DNA of 64,000 bases, taken from NCBI RefSeq assembly GCF_002245535.1, contig NZ_NKCN01000007.1, positions 124,001 to 188,000 of the forward strand. The letters are read 5' to 3'. Below, piece after piece: positions 52,366-62,572 of the stretch. Within the stretch, counting starts at the first letter, position 1. Each line of letters opens with the position of its first letter. The notes beneath the pieces are model-generated. The model saw nothing but the letters and a program-made list of their open reading frames with translations. It was not told the DNA's origin and made no database searches. Position numbers and translations under genes: made by a program. Source of the DNA: Mycobacterium lehmannii. GTDB lineage: Bacteria > Actinomycetota > Actinomycetes > Mycobacteriales > Mycobacteriaceae.

Positions 52366-53774
52366 CGACCCAACCGCAGTCCGCCGTCTCCGTCGCGCCT
52401 CCACTTCCCAACCGGCGCAACGCCGAACTGCTCCTGCTGGGTTTCGCCACCGTCATCACCACCCTTGCGCTCCTGCTCGTCGAGGCGAACCAGGAACAGG
52501 GACTGCATTGGGATCTCGCGCGCTACACCGTCGCGTACATGGCGCTCTTCAGCGGTGCACACCTTGCGATACGACGCTTCGCCCCGTACGCCGATCCGCT
52601 CTTGCTGCCGGTCGTCGCGCTGCTGAACGGCTTGGGGCTGGTGATGATTCACCGCCTCGACCTTGCCGCGGGCGAACTGTCCCAGGACGGCCTCGGCGGC
52701 ACGGCGAACCAGCAGATGCTGTGGACCCTGCTCGGCGTCGTCGGGTTCTCGCTCATCGTGATCTTTCTTCGTGACCACCGCCTGCTGGCCCGCTACGGCT
52801 ACGTGTGCGGGCTCAGCGGCCTGGTCCTGCTGGCCATCCCCGCCGTGCTGCCGCGCGCGTTGTCCGAACAGAACGGCGCCAAGATATGGATCAGGTTGCC
52901 GGGCTTCTCGATTCAGCCCGCCGAGTTCTCCAAGATTCTGTTGCTGATCTTCTTCGCCGCGGTCCTGGTTTCCAAGCGCAGTGTGTTCACCAGCGCCGGA
53001 AAACACGTCCTCGGCATGGATCTGCCCCGGCCCCGTGACCTCGCGCCACTGCTGGCCGCGTGGATCGCCTCGGTCGGCGTGATGATTTTCGAGAAGGACC
53101 TCGGCACTTCGCTGCTGCTGTACGCGTCGTTTCTGGTGCTGGTCTACGCGGCGACCGACCGGCTCAGCTGGGTCGTCATCGGGCTGGCCTTGTTCGCCGC
53201 GGGAAGCGTTGTGGCATATCACCTTTTCGACCACGTGCAGGTGCGGGTGCAGACGTGGCTCGACCCGTTCGCCGATCCCGACGGCGCGGGCTACCAGATG
53301 GTGCAGTCGTTGTTCAGCTTCGCCACCGGGGGCATCTTCGGCACCGGCCTCGGCAACGGTCAGCCCGGCACGGTTCCCGCCGCGTCGACCGACTTCATCA
53401 TCGCCGCGGTCGGTGAGGAACTCGGTCTGGTCGGGCTGGCCGCGGTGCTCATGCTCTACACCATCGTGATCATCCGCGGCCTGCGCACCGCGATCGCCGT
53501 GCGGGACAGCTTCGGAAAGCTTCTCGCCGCGGGCCTGGCCTCGACGCTCGCGCTGCAGCTGTTCATCGTCGTCGGCGGTGTCACCAAACTCATTCCGCTG
53601 ACCGGGCTGACCACGCCGTGGCTGTCCTACGGCGGCTCGTCGCTGCTGGCCAACTACGTGCTGCTGGCAATCCTGGTGCGCATCTCGCACGCCGCGCGGC
53701 GCCCGATCATCGCCGGACCACAGACACCCACCCCGATCGCGGCGGCCAGCACCGAGGTGATCGAAAAAGTATGA
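52362..53774 (+). CDS. rodA: RodA, SEDS peptidoglycan glycosyltransferase
   Basis: 470 residues with ~10-12 transmembrane helices. SEDS family signature: IQPAEFSKILLLIFFAAVLV, FEKDLGTSLLLYASFL, STDFIIAAVGEELGLVG and TPWLSYGGSSLLANYVLLA. It polymerises glycan strands with its partner PbpA during growth and shape maintenance. ATGA overlaps on both sides. Confidence 0.96.
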   Translation: MTTQPQSAVSVAPPLPNRRNAELLLLGFATVITTLALLLVEANQEQGLHWDLARYTVAYMALFSGAHLAIRRFAPYADPLLLPVVALLNGLGLVMIHRLDLAAGELSQDGLGGTANQQMLWTLLGVVGFSLIVIFLRDHRLLARYGYVCGLSGLVLLAIPAVLPRALSEQNGAKIWIRLPGFSIQPAEFSKILLLIFFAAVLVSKRSVFTSAGKHVLGMDLPRPRDLAPLLAAWIASVGVMIFEKDLGTSLLLYASFLVLVYAATDRLSWVVIGLALFAAGSVVAYHLFDHVQVRVQTWLDPFADPDGAGYQMVQSLFSFATGGIFGTGLGNGQPGTVPAASTDFIIAAVGEELGLVGLAAVLMLYTIVIIRGLRTAIAVRDSFGKLLAAGLASTLALQLFIVVGGVTKLIPLTGLTTPWLSYGGSSLLANYVLLAILVRISHAARRPIIAGPQTPTPIAAASTEVIEKV

Positions 53775-55246
53775 ACACCTCGCTGCGCCGCATCGCCGTC
53801 ACGGTCATGGCCTTGATCGTGCTGTTGTTGGGCAATGCCACGCTGACGCAGGTCTTGACGGCCGACGGGTTGCGCTCGGATCCGCGCAACCAGCGGGTGC
53901 TGCTCGACGAGTACTCCCGGCAGCGCGGGCAGATCTCCGCGGGCGGCCAGCTGCTGGCGTATTCGGTGTCCACCAACGGCCGGTTCCGCTTCCTGCGGGT
54001 GTATCCCAATCCGCTGGCCTACGCCCCGGTCACCGGCTTCTACTCGCTGCAGTACTCGAGCAGCGGGCTGGAACGCGCCGAGGACTCCATCCTCAACGGC
54101 TCTGACGAGCGCCTGTTCGGCCGCAGACTCGCCGACTTCTTCACCGGCCGCGATCCGCGCGGCGGAAACGTCGACACCACGATCAAGCCGCAGGTGCAGC
54201 AGGCGGCCTGGGACGCGCTGGAAGAGGGCTGCGACGGTCCGTGCAAGGGTTCGGTGGTGGCCATCGAGCCGTCGACCGGCAAGATCCTGGCGATGGTGTC
54301 GTCGCCGTCCTACGACCCGAATCTGCTGGCCACCCACGACATGGCCGCCCAGACCGAGGCGTGGCAGCGCCTGCGCGACGACGCCGAATCGCCGCTGCTG
54401 AACCGGGCGATCTCCGAGACCTACCCGCCGGGGTCGACCTTCAAGGTGATCACCACCGCGGCGGCGCTGCAGCGCGGCGCGACGGTGAACACGCAGCTCA
54501 CCGCGGAACCGCGAATTCCGTTGCCGGACAGCACCGCAACGCTGGAGAACTTCGGCGGCTCGGCCTGCGGCGGCGGGCCCACCACGTCGCTGCGGGAGGC
54601 GTTCTCCCGGTCCTGCAACACCGCGTTCGTCGAACTGGGGATCGACACCGGCGCGGACGCACTGCGTTCGACGGCGCGCGGGTTCGGGCTCGACGCACCG
54701 GCGCCGACGATCCCGCTGCAGGTGGTCGAGTCCCGCGTCGGTCCCATCCCCGACGCCGCCGCCCTGGGCATGTCGAGCATCGGGCAGAAGGACGTCGCGC
54801 TCACACCCCTGCAGAACGCCCAGATCGCCGCGGCCATCGCCAACAATGGAGTGGCGATGAAGCCGTATCTGGTCGATAACCTGAAGGGACCGGACCTCGC
54901 GAACATCGCCACGACGGCGCCGCAGGAGCAGCGCCGGGCGGTGTCGGAGCAGGTCGCCGATACACTTACGGACTTGATGGTCGCCGCCGAGCAGGTGACT
55001 CAGCAGAAGGGAGCCATCGCCGGCGTGCAGATCGCATCCAAGACCGGCACAGCGGAGCACGGTACCGATCCACGTAACACCCCTCCGCATGCCTGGTACA
55101 TCGCCTTCGCCCCGGCCCAGGCCCCCAAGGTGGCGGTCGCGGTTCTGGTCGAGAACGGCGGTAACCGGCTGTCGGCGACCGGCGGCGCGCTGGCCGCTCC
55201 GATCGGCCGGGCCACGATCGCCGCGGCCCTGCGGGAGGGCTCATGA
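53771..55246 (+). CDS. pbpA: PbpA, class B penicillin-binding protein (transpeptidase)
   Basis: 491 residues from the ATG at 53771. The N-terminal helix RIAVTVMALIVLLLGNATL anchors it. The active site has Ser in PPGSTFKVITT (SxxK), SRSCNTAFVE (SxN) and IASKTGTAEHG (KTG). It cross-links peptidoglycan with RodA; in mycobacteria PbpA is a PknB target involved in division. Coupled to rodA by ATGA; 46 bases precede pknA. Confidence 0.96.
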   Translation: MNTSLRRIAVTVMALIVLLLGNATLTQVLTADGLRSDPRNQRVLLDEYSRQRGQISAGGQLLAYSVSTNGRFRFLRVYPNPLAYAPVTGFYSLQYSSSGLERAEDSILNGSDERLFGRRLADFFTGRDPRGGNVDTTIKPQVQQAAWDALEEGCDGPCKGSVVAIEPSTGKILAMVSSPSYDPNLLATHDMAAQTEAWQRLRDDAESPLLNRAISETYPPGSTFKVITTAAALQRGATVNTQLTAEPRIPLPDSTATLENFGGSACGGGPTTSLREAFSRSCNTAFVELGIDTGADALRSTARGFGLDAPAPTIPLQVVESRVGPIPDAAALGMSSIGQKDVALTPLQNAQIAAAIANNGVAMKPYLVDNLKGPDLANIATTAPQEQRRAVSEQVADTLTDLMVAAEQVTQQKGAIAGVQIASKTGTAEHGTDPRNTPPHAWYIAFAPAQAPKVAVAVLVENGGNRLSATGGALAAPIGRATIAAALREGS

Positions 55247-55292
55247 CAGCCCGGCAGCAAGCCGTCTGCGCGGCATGTGACCAGGGGGCCGT

Positions 55293-56632
<1,340 letters not shown>

Positions 56633-56636
<4 letters not shown>

Positions 56637-58510
56637 CGACCCCGCAACACCTGTCCGACCGCTATGAGCTCGGCGAGATCCTCGGCTTCGGCGGCATGTC
56701 CGAGGTCCACCTCGCGCGCGACGTACGGCTGCACCGCGACGTCGCGATCAAGGTGCTGCGCGCCGACCTCGCCCGCGACCCGAGCTTCTATCTGAGGTTC
56801 CGTCGCGAGGCCCAGAACGCCGCGGCGCTCAACCACCCGGCCATCGTCGCGGTCTACGACACCGGCGAGGCCGAGACCCCTCAAGGCCCGCTGCCCTACA
56901 TCGTCATGGAGTACGTCGACGGCGTGACGCTGCGCGACATCGTCCACAACGACGGCCCGATGGAGGCGCGGCGGGCGATCGAGGTGATCGCCGACGCCTG
57001 CCAGGCGCTGAACTTCAGCCATCAGCACGGCATCATCCACCGCGACGTCAAACCGGCCAACATCATGATCAGCAAGACCGGTGCGGTGAAGGTGATGGAC
57101 TTCGGCATCGCCCGGGCACTGGCCGACGCCAACAGCGTCACCCAGACCGCAGCGGTGATCGGCACCGCGCAGTACCTCTCGCCCGAACAGGCCCGCGGCG
57201 AAAAGGTAGACGCCCGCTCCGACGTCTACTCGCTGGGCTGCGTGCTCTACGAAATCCTCACCGGGGAGCCACCTTTCATCGGTGACTCGCCCGTGGCGGT
57301 GGCCTACCAGCACGTCCGTGAGGATCCGGTACCGCCGTCGCAGCGCAATCCCGCGATCGGCCCCGAACTGGACGCGGTGGTGCTCAAGTCGTTGGCCAAA
57401 AACCCCGACAACCGGTATCAGACCGCCGCCGAGATGCGTGCCGATCTGGTCCGGGTGCACAGCGGCGAACAACCGGAAGCGCCCAAGGTGTTCACCGACG
57501 CCGAACGCAGCTCGCTGCTGTCGGCGCCGACGGGCCACGAGCGCACCGAGCCGATCGACCCGATGCCACCGGTGCCGGCCCCCGACGACTCCGACCGCGA
57601 CCGTCGCGGCTCGGTCGCCCGGTGGCTGGCAGCGGTCGCGGTGCTGGCCGTCCTCACGGTCGTGGTCACCGTCGCGATCAACATGTTCGGCGGAACCACC
57701 CGCAGCGTCGAAGTGCCCGACGTCAGCGGTCAGCCGTCGGCGGACGCGATCGCCGAGCTGCAGAACCGCGGCTTCAAGACCAGGACCCAACAGCGCCCGG
57801 ACTCCACGGTGCCTCCCGACCACGTGATCGGCACCGACCCCAGCGCCGACTCGTCGGTCGAAGCGGGCGAGGAGATCACCATCAACGTCTCCACCGGCCC
57901 GGAGCAGCGCGAGGTCCCCGACGTCAAGAATCTGTCCTACACCCAGGCGACGGAGCGGCTGAAAGAGGCCGGCTTCGAGAAGTTCAAGTCGTCATCGTCG
58001 CCGTCGACACCCGAGCTGAAGGACAAGGTGCTGGGCACCAATCCCCCGGCCAACCAGACGTCCGCGATCACCAACGAGATCACGATCATCGTCGGTTCCG
58101 GTCCGCAGAGCCGTCCCGTGCCGAACGTCGAGAACCAGCCGGAGGCGCCGGCGCGCCAGATCCTGACCGCCGCCGGGTTCACCAACGTGGTGTCCGTCCA
58201 GGTCGACAGCCCCGAACCGTGCGGACAGGTCATCGGCACCCTGCCTGCGGCCGGCCAAGACACGGCGGTCGACGCGCCCATCCAGCTGCAGCTCTCGGCG
58301 TGCAACCAGTTCCTGATGCCCGACCTGCGGGGCATGTTCTGGACGGACGCGGAGCCGCGGCTACGAGCGCTGGGCTGGACGGGCTTCCTGGACAAGGGCG
58401 CCGACGTGCAGAACAGCGGTCAGCGCACCAACGCGGTGGTGACTCAGAGCCCGGCGCCCGGCAGCGGCGTCAACTTCGGGGACACGATCACGCTGAGCTT
58501 CGCGTCGTAG
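56633..58510 (+). CDS. pknB: PknB, PASTA-domain Ser/Thr protein kinase
   Basis: 625 residues. Kinase domain with [37 protein letters not shown] and activation loop [18 protein letters not shown]. One transmembrane helix ([19 protein letters not shown], about residue 335), then four outer PASTA repeats (starting near [56 protein letters not shown]). It senses muropeptides/lipid II at the septum and controls growth. Its last 23 bases overlap the end of trpG on the other strand. Confidence 0.97.
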
Positions 58511-59174
58511 CCGCTTCGCGGCCCGCGGCGATGGCGCTGGTGACTTCGTCTTCCAGCTGCCGAACCAGGGACTCGGCAGGCGCTGCGCCGCAGTAGCCCA
58601 GCCAGTTCGCCAACATTCGGTGACCACCCTCGGTCAGGATCGACTCGGGGTGGAATTGCACGCCGTGGATCGGCAACCCGACATGGCGCACAGCCATGAT
58701 GACGCCGCCTTCAGTGCGCGCGATGACCTCGAGTTCGTCGGGCACCGTGTCGGGCAGGATCGTCAGCGAGTGGTACCTGGTAGCGGTGAACGGATTCGGA
58801 AGCCCTTGCATCACACCGGAATTCGTGTGGTGGACGACGCTGGTCTTCCCGTGCAGCAGTTCGGGTGCACGGTCCACGGTGCCGCCGAACGCGACGCCGA
58901 TCGCCTGATGCCCGAGGCAGACGCCCAGCAGCGGGGTACCGGCCGTGGCGCACGCCTTGACGAGCGGGATCGAGGCGCCCGCCCGCTCAGGCGTGCCTGG
59001 GCCGGGGGACAGCAGCACTCCGTCGAAATCAGCGGCGGCCTTGGCGATATCGGCATCGGTGGCCAGTCGGTCGTCGTCGTTGCGCCACACCTGAGCCTGC
59101 ACCCCGAGCTGACCGAGGTATTGCACCAGGTTGAACACGAAGCTGTCGTAGTTGTCGACGACCAAGACCTGCAT
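58488..59174 (-). CDS. trpG: TrpG/PabA-type glutamine amidotransferase
   Basis: 228 residues from the ATG at 59172-59174 (a GTG two codons upstream is possible). Class I amidotransferase with nucleophile Cys in LLGVCLGHQAIGVAFGG and the His/Glu pair in GVQFHPESILTEGGH; starts MQVLVVDNYDSFVFNLVQYL. It supplies ammonia for anthranilate or aminodeoxychorismate synthase; no trpE is adjacent, as in M. tuberculosis (Rv0013). Convergent with pknB and overlapping its 3' end by 23 bases. Confidence 0.94.
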   Translation of the reverse strand: MQVLVVDNYDSFVFNLVQYLGQLGVQAQVWRNDDDRLATDADIAKAAADFDGVLLSPGPGTPERAGASIPLVKACATAGTPLLGVCLGHQAIGVAFGGTVDRAPELLHGKTSVVHHTNSGVMQGLPNPFTATRYHSLTILPDTVPDELEVIARTEGGVIMAVRHVGLPIHGVQFHPESILTEGGHRMLANWLGYCGAAPAESLVRQLEDEVTSAIAAGREAATTRSSA

Positions 59175-59250
59175 CAGCACAGGTTACTGGTTACGCATTC
59201 GGCCTATCGGATTGCGCAGGTGCGACGTGCCACACCGGCGCAGGCTCCGC

Positions 59251-60036
59251 TCAATATCCGATCGGGCCCGCGGGCTTGGCGAACTGCATCCGCAGCGGTT
59301 CCTTGTGGCCGACCAGTTCGACCGACGCCCGCGGATCTTCCGAATAACCCAGGCCGAACCGCACCACGTACTGGCGGTAGAGCGTGACCAGGGGAGCAGC
59401 GGCCAACGCCGCCTGCATCGCGGGCGCGTCGCCGATCGCGGTGATGACGTAGGGCGGACTGTACGTGCGCCCGTTGAGCAGCAGGGTGTTGCCGACGCAT
59501 CTGGGCGCGGACGTGCCGATGATGCGCTGGTCCTGCATCTGAATGCCCTCGGCCCCCGCACTCCACAACGCGTTCAGCACAGCGTCGATGTCCTGCTGGT
59601 GCACCACGAGGTCGTCGGGGGTGGCGTCGCGGGGGAAGCGGCCCTCGGCGTCGCGTTGCGCGTCGTTGAGCGTGACGACCAGGCCTGGGCCACGCAGCGG
59701 TTCCAGGCCCGCCTCGGCGGCCAACCGCGCCGAGCGTGCGGTGATCGCGGTCAGTGCCGCATCCGCGCCCGGGCTGCCCCCATGGTGGCTGTCGACGGTC
59801 GACACCAGCGCATCGCGTTCTGCGCTGAGCCGGTCCACGGACTGCTGGGTCTCGCGGACCAGGTCGACCAGACGCGGAGCGTCGCTGCGGCGGATCTCGT
59901 CGCCGCCGGAGACACCGTGGGTGGCGGCGAGCAGCAGGCCGGCGAGCAGACACACCACCGGCACCCCGTACCGCCACGACGTCGACCGCCGACCGACCGC
60001 CTTCGGTGTCGGCTTCCGACGATGCGACCGCTGCAA
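59251..60036 (-). CDS. DUF881-family membrane protein (Rv0012-like)
   Basis: 261 residues from a TTG at 60034-60036, chosen because AGGGA stands 6 bases upstream; a GTG at 60096 would give 281 residues but runs into the crgA promoter region. One N-terminal transmembrane helix (GVPVVCLLAGLLLAATHGVS), then a coiled-coil and the DUF881 domain (GPGLVVTLNDAQRDAEGRFP; DDLVVHQQDIDAVLNALWSA). Near-universal neighbour of crgA and trpG in mycobacteria; suspected division role. The call is firm, the start is not. Confidence 0.88.
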   Translation of the reverse strand: MQRSHRRKPTPKAVGRRSTSWRYGVPVVCLLAGLLLAATHGVSGGDEIRRSDAPRLVDLVRETQQSVDRLSAERDALVSTVDSHHGGSPGADAALTAITARSARLAAEAGLEPLRGPGLVVTLNDAQRDAEGRFPRDATPDDLVVHQQDIDAVLNALWSAGAEGIQMQDQRIIGTSAPRCVGNTLLLNGRTYSPPYVITAIGDAPAMQAALAAAPLVTLYRQYVVRFGLGYSEDPRASVELVGHKEPLRMQFAKPAGPIGY

Positions 60037-60130
60037 CTGGCTTCCCTGACTCTGGTGTGCCGGACCTACGTTAGGCTCGTAGGTACATCGTCGCACTCAA
60101 GTAGTTCCGAAGTAGTCCCGAAGGTCACCC

Positions 60131-60394
60131 ATGCCCAAGTCCAAGGTCCGCAAGAAGAACGACTTCGCCGCCAACCCGGTGAGCCGTACGCCCGTCAAGG
60201 TCAAAGCCGGGCCGTCGAGCACCTGGTTCGTCGTGCTGTTCGTCAGCCTGATGCTGATCGGTTTGGTCTGGCTGCTGGTCTTTCAGCTGGCATCGTCGGC
60301 CATCCCGTTCCTCGCCGAGCTGGGCCCGTGGAACTACGCGATCGCCTTTGCCTTCATGATTACCGGGCTGTTGCTCACCATGCGGTGGCGCTGA
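60131..60394 (+). CDS. crgA: CrgA, divisome membrane protein
   Basis: 87 residues: basic N-terminus ([20 protein letters not shown]) and two transmembrane helices ([38 protein letters not shown]). CrgA helps place FtsI and the septum machinery, and interacts with CwsA. Divergent from the DUF881 gene. Confidence 0.95.
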   Translation: MPKSKVRKKNDFAANPVSRTPVKVKAGPSSTWFVVLFVSLMLIGLVWLLVFQLASSAIPFLAELGPWNYAIAFAFMITGLLLTMRWR

Positions 60395-60465
60395 GATTCT
60401 TCCCCCTCGAATGAATTCAACCTCGTCGCCTGGCGTTACCCTGCCAGCAACCGTCCGGTAATCGG

Positions 60466-60498
60466 ATCACACTGATGTGATTCATCCCCATTGGGGAT
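60466..60498 (+). promoter_or_regulatory. Two adjacent palindromes upstream of the PH-domain gene
   Basis: ATCACACTGATGTGAT (60466-60481) and ATCCCCATTGGGGAT (60484-60498) lie side by side, 50-80 bases before the start of the next gene. Likely operator sites of an unknown regulator; the first does not match CRP, whose arms point the other way. Confidence 0.45.
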
Positions 60499-60504
60499 AG
60501 CACT

Positions 60505-60513
60505 TGTGGATAA
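60505..60513 (-). other. DnaA-box consensus
   Basis: TGTGGATAA is the reverse complement of TTATCCACA. It lies about 3.5 kb from the right window edge, which is close to the presumed origin, in the promoter of the PH-domain gene. Confidence 0.4.
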
Positions 60514-60548
60514 CCGCATACATCCCGGTGGAAGGGTGTGGAGAACGC

Positions 60549-60974
60549 GTGCAGCAAACTCAGTGGAGCCCACCCGTCGGTGGCATCGCCGCATGCGCCG
60601 TAGGCGGAATTATCTTGGCTACCGTCGCTGTGAGCCTGATCACAGACCCGCCGGGGCGTCTTCTCGGGGGCGTTGCCGGGGTGGGTTTGCTCGTGTTTGC
60701 AATCTTCTCGTGGCGCGCGCGACCCAAGCTGGCAATCAAAAATGACGTCCTCGTCAGCCGCGGGTGGTTCGGCACCAAGGTTTTGCCACGCGCCGAGATC
60801 AAACTGATCCGGATCACCGAGTTCCGCCGGTTGGCCCGCAAAGTCCGGCTACTCGAGATCGACACCCACAGCGGGGACCTGATCGTGTTCACCCGTTGGG
60901 ATCTGGGCACCGACCCGCTGCACGTGCTCGACGCGCTGACCCAGGCCGGCTACGCCGCCCCCGCTCCTGACTAG
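60549..60974 (+). CDS. PH-domain membrane protein (Rv0010c-like)
   Basis: 141 residues from the GTG at 60549 (VQQTQWSPPVGG), which matches the start of Rv0010c. Two N-terminal hydrophobic helices (IAACAVGGIILATVAVSLI; LLGGVAGVGLLVFAIFSW) are followed by a bacterial PH-like domain (IKNDVLVSRGWFGTKVLPRA; DLIVFTRWDLGTDPLHVLDA). Function unknown. It sits between crgA and ppiA as in other mycobacteria. Confidence 0.9.
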   Translation: MQQTQWSPPVGGIAACAVGGIILATVAVSLITDPPGRLLGGVAGVGLLVFAIFSWRARPKLAIKNDVLVSRGWFGTKVLPRAEIKLIRITEFRRLARKVRLLEIDTHSGDLIVFTRWDLGTDPLHVLDALTQAGYAAPAPD

Positions 60975-60991
60975 CAGACGTACAGGCGCGC

Positions 60992-61045
60992 GAGACTACG
61001 GTTTCTGACACGTACGGCGCGAAATCCGTCAGAAACCGTCGTCTC
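60992..61045 (+). repeat. Long imperfect inverted repeat
   Basis: GAGACTACGGTTTCTGAC (60992-61009) and GTCAGAAACCGTCGTCTC (61028-61045) pair over 18 bases with two mismatches around an 18-base loop. It lies between convergent genes and may act as a terminator for both, or be an intergenic palindromic repeat. Confidence 0.6.
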
Positions 61046-61070
61046 GGCGACGCGTAGGCCGGTGTTTAAA

Positions 61071-61598
61071 TCAGGCGATCGTGATCGAATCGACGACCAC
61101 CGGGTCGGTCGGACGGTCGCTGCGGTCGGTCGCGGTGGTCGCGATGGCGTCGACGACCTTCTGCGATTCCGGGTCGACGACCTCGCCGAAGATCGTGTGC
61201 TTGCGATTGAGGTGCGGGGTCTTGGTCACCGTGATGAAGAACTGCGAGCCGTTGGTGCCGGGTCCTGCGTTGGCCATGGCCAGCAGGTAGGGCCGGTCGA
61301 ACTGCAACTCGGGGTGGAACTCGTCTTCGAACTTGTAGCCCGGCCCGCCGCGACCCGTACCGGTGGGGTCGCCGCCCTGGATCATGAAGCCGTCGATGAT
61401 GCGATGGAAGACCACGCCGTCGTAGAAGGGTCCGGACGTGCCGCCCGATGCGTTCTCACCGCTGTAGTCCTTGGTTCCCTGCGCAAGGCCGACGAAGTTG
61501 GCCACGGTCTTGGGCGCATGGTTACCGAAGAGTGCGATCTTGATGTCGCCGCGGTTGGTGTGCAGTGTCGCGGTCGCTGTCTGAATGGGGCTCGTCAC
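61071..61598 (-). CDS. ppiA: PpiA, cyclophilin-type peptidyl-prolyl isomerase
   Basis: 175 residues. The cyclophilin active-site residues are visible: [40 protein letters not shown] and HTIFGEVVD. No signal peptide, so it is cytosolic. Speeds proline isomerisation during folding. Position matches Rv0009. Confidence 0.96.
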   Translation of the reverse strand: MTSPIQTATATLHTNRGDIKIALFGNHAPKTVANFVGLAQGTKDYSGENASGGTSGPFYDGVVFHRIIDGFMIQGGDPTGTGRGGPGYKFEDEFHPELQFDRPYLLAMANAGPGTNGSQFFITVTKTPHLNRKHTIFGEVVDPESQKVVDAIATTATDRSDRPTDPVVVDSITIA

Positions 61599-61704
61599 GG
61601 GATGTCAGTGTGCCACGCCGCCTTCGGCGCCCTTCCGGCACCGTTGGGTTCCGGTAAATGGCAGGCTGTTGTGGTCGCACCCCGGCCGCGAGAAAGGCAC
61701 GCCC

Positions 61705-62145
61705 ATGAGCACCAGGACCGAGATCCGGTTGACCCCCGGCCAGCGGTTGAGCCGCGGCCTGAAGTACACGGCGGTCGGGCCGGTCGATGTCACACGCGGG
61801 GCTCTGGGTCTCGGGGTCAACGGTGCACAGTCCTCGGCGGCGTGGGTGGGGGACCGGTATCGCCGGGGCCGCATCAAGGCTCAGCTGAGCGAGGACCTGG
61901 CCGCCGCGCAACAGGCGATCGCGCAGGAGCTCGTCGCGGCGCAGGAAGCCGTTTCCCAGGTGTTGCAAGGAGCGGCCCCGGCGCGTGCGGCGAAGACCAG
62001 GCAGCGCAGGCGTCGGCTGGTGTTGGCGGCCGCCGGCGTCATCGCGGTCGCCGGGGGAGCGGTGGCGTTCTCGATCGTGCGCCGGTCGACGCAGCCGGAG
62101 CCCTCGCCGCTGCCGCCGAGTGTGGAAGTGACGCCGAAACCCTGA
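61705..62145 (+). CDS. cwsA: CwsA, cell-wall synthesis/polarity protein
   Basis: 146 residues from the ATG at 61705 with AAAGG upstream. Soluble helical N-terminal part (RGLKYTAVGPVDVTRGALGL; EDLAAAQQAIAQELVAAQEA), basic stretch, one transmembrane helix near residue 115 (LVLAAAGVIAVAGGAVAFSI) and a short Pro-rich tail. Matches Rv0008c. It interacts with CrgA and Wag31 in mycobacteria. Confidence 0.9.
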   Translation: MSTRTEIRLTPGQRLSRGLKYTAVGPVDVTRGALGLGVNGAQSSAAWVGDRYRRGRIKAQLSEDLAAAQQAIAQELVAAQEAVSQVLQGAAPARAAKTRQRRRRLVLAAAGVIAVAGGAVAFSIVRRSTQPEPSPLPPSVEVTPKP

Positions 62146-62173
62146 AGCGATCAGGGCCGGGCGGGAATCGAAG

Positions 62174-62246
62174 TGGAGCCTAGGAGAATCGAACTCCTGA
62201 CATCTACCTTGCAAAGGTAGCGCTCTACCAACTGAGCTAAGGCCCC
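62174..62246 (-). tRNA. tRNA-Ala (anticodon TGC)
   Basis: 73 bases: acceptor starts GGGGCCT, D arm AGCTCAGTTGGTAGAGCG, anticodon loop in CTACCTTTGCAAGGTAG, T loop GTTCGATTC. Highly typical bacterial tRNA-Ala. Confidence 0.98.
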
Positions 62247-62365
62247 TGGTCTGCTGGCGGCGCATCGGGCGCCGCGTGCCACACCTCGATGCCGTGGCGC
62301 GAGCGCCAGACCGCGACGGAGACTGCCGCGACGATCGCCGTGGCGATCAGCAGCACCCGCCTCAT
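62237..62365 (-). CDS. DLW-39-like small membrane protein between the tRNAs
   Basis: 42 residues from an ATG with AAAGG upstream: one hydrophobic helix (MRRVLLIATAIVAAVSVAVW) and an acidic tail with EVWHAAPDAPP, reminiscent of the DLW-39 family found beside gyrA and these tRNAs in actinobacteria. Its stop codon lies inside the 5' end of tRNA-Ala. Confidence 0.55.
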   Translation of the reverse strand: MRRVLLIATAIVAAVSVAVWRSRHGIEVWHAAPDAPPADQGP

Positions 62366-62381
62366 GGTGTGAACCTTTCCG

Positions 62382-62455
62382 TGGGGCTAGGAGGACTCGA
62401 ACCTCCGACCTCTTCGTTATCAGCGAAGCGCTCTAACCGCCTGAGCTATAGCCCC
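62382..62455 (-). tRNA. tRNA-Ile (anticodon GAT)
   Basis: 74 bases: acceptor GGGGCTA, D arm AGCTCAGGCGGTTAGAGC, anticodon loop CTGATAA, T loop GTTCGAGTC. Encoded between gyrA side and tRNA-Ala as in mycobacteria. Confidence 0.98.
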
Positions 62456-62572
62456 GTACCGCCTGCATGGCCGAGCGACGAGATTACCGCAATCGTGGGC
62501 TCGCGCCCAAACCGCGGTGTGCGCCTCAGTCCCGTCGGCGGGCCGACAATCAGTCCCGTCGGCGGGCCGACA

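Noticed and set aside
51993..53690. 565-codon minus-strand frame opposite pstP and rodA
   Set aside because: Gly/Gln/Arg-rich translation lies opposite conserved catalytic motifs and crosses a gene boundary.
58488..58510. Functional antisense overlap of pknB and trpG ends
   Set aside because: A 23-base convergent overlap is common in compact genomes and nothing else points to regulation.
60466..60481. CRP-like binding site
   Set aside because: The arms read TCACA...TGTGA, the reverse order of the CRP consensus TGTGA...TCACA, so it is kept only as an unassigned palindrome.
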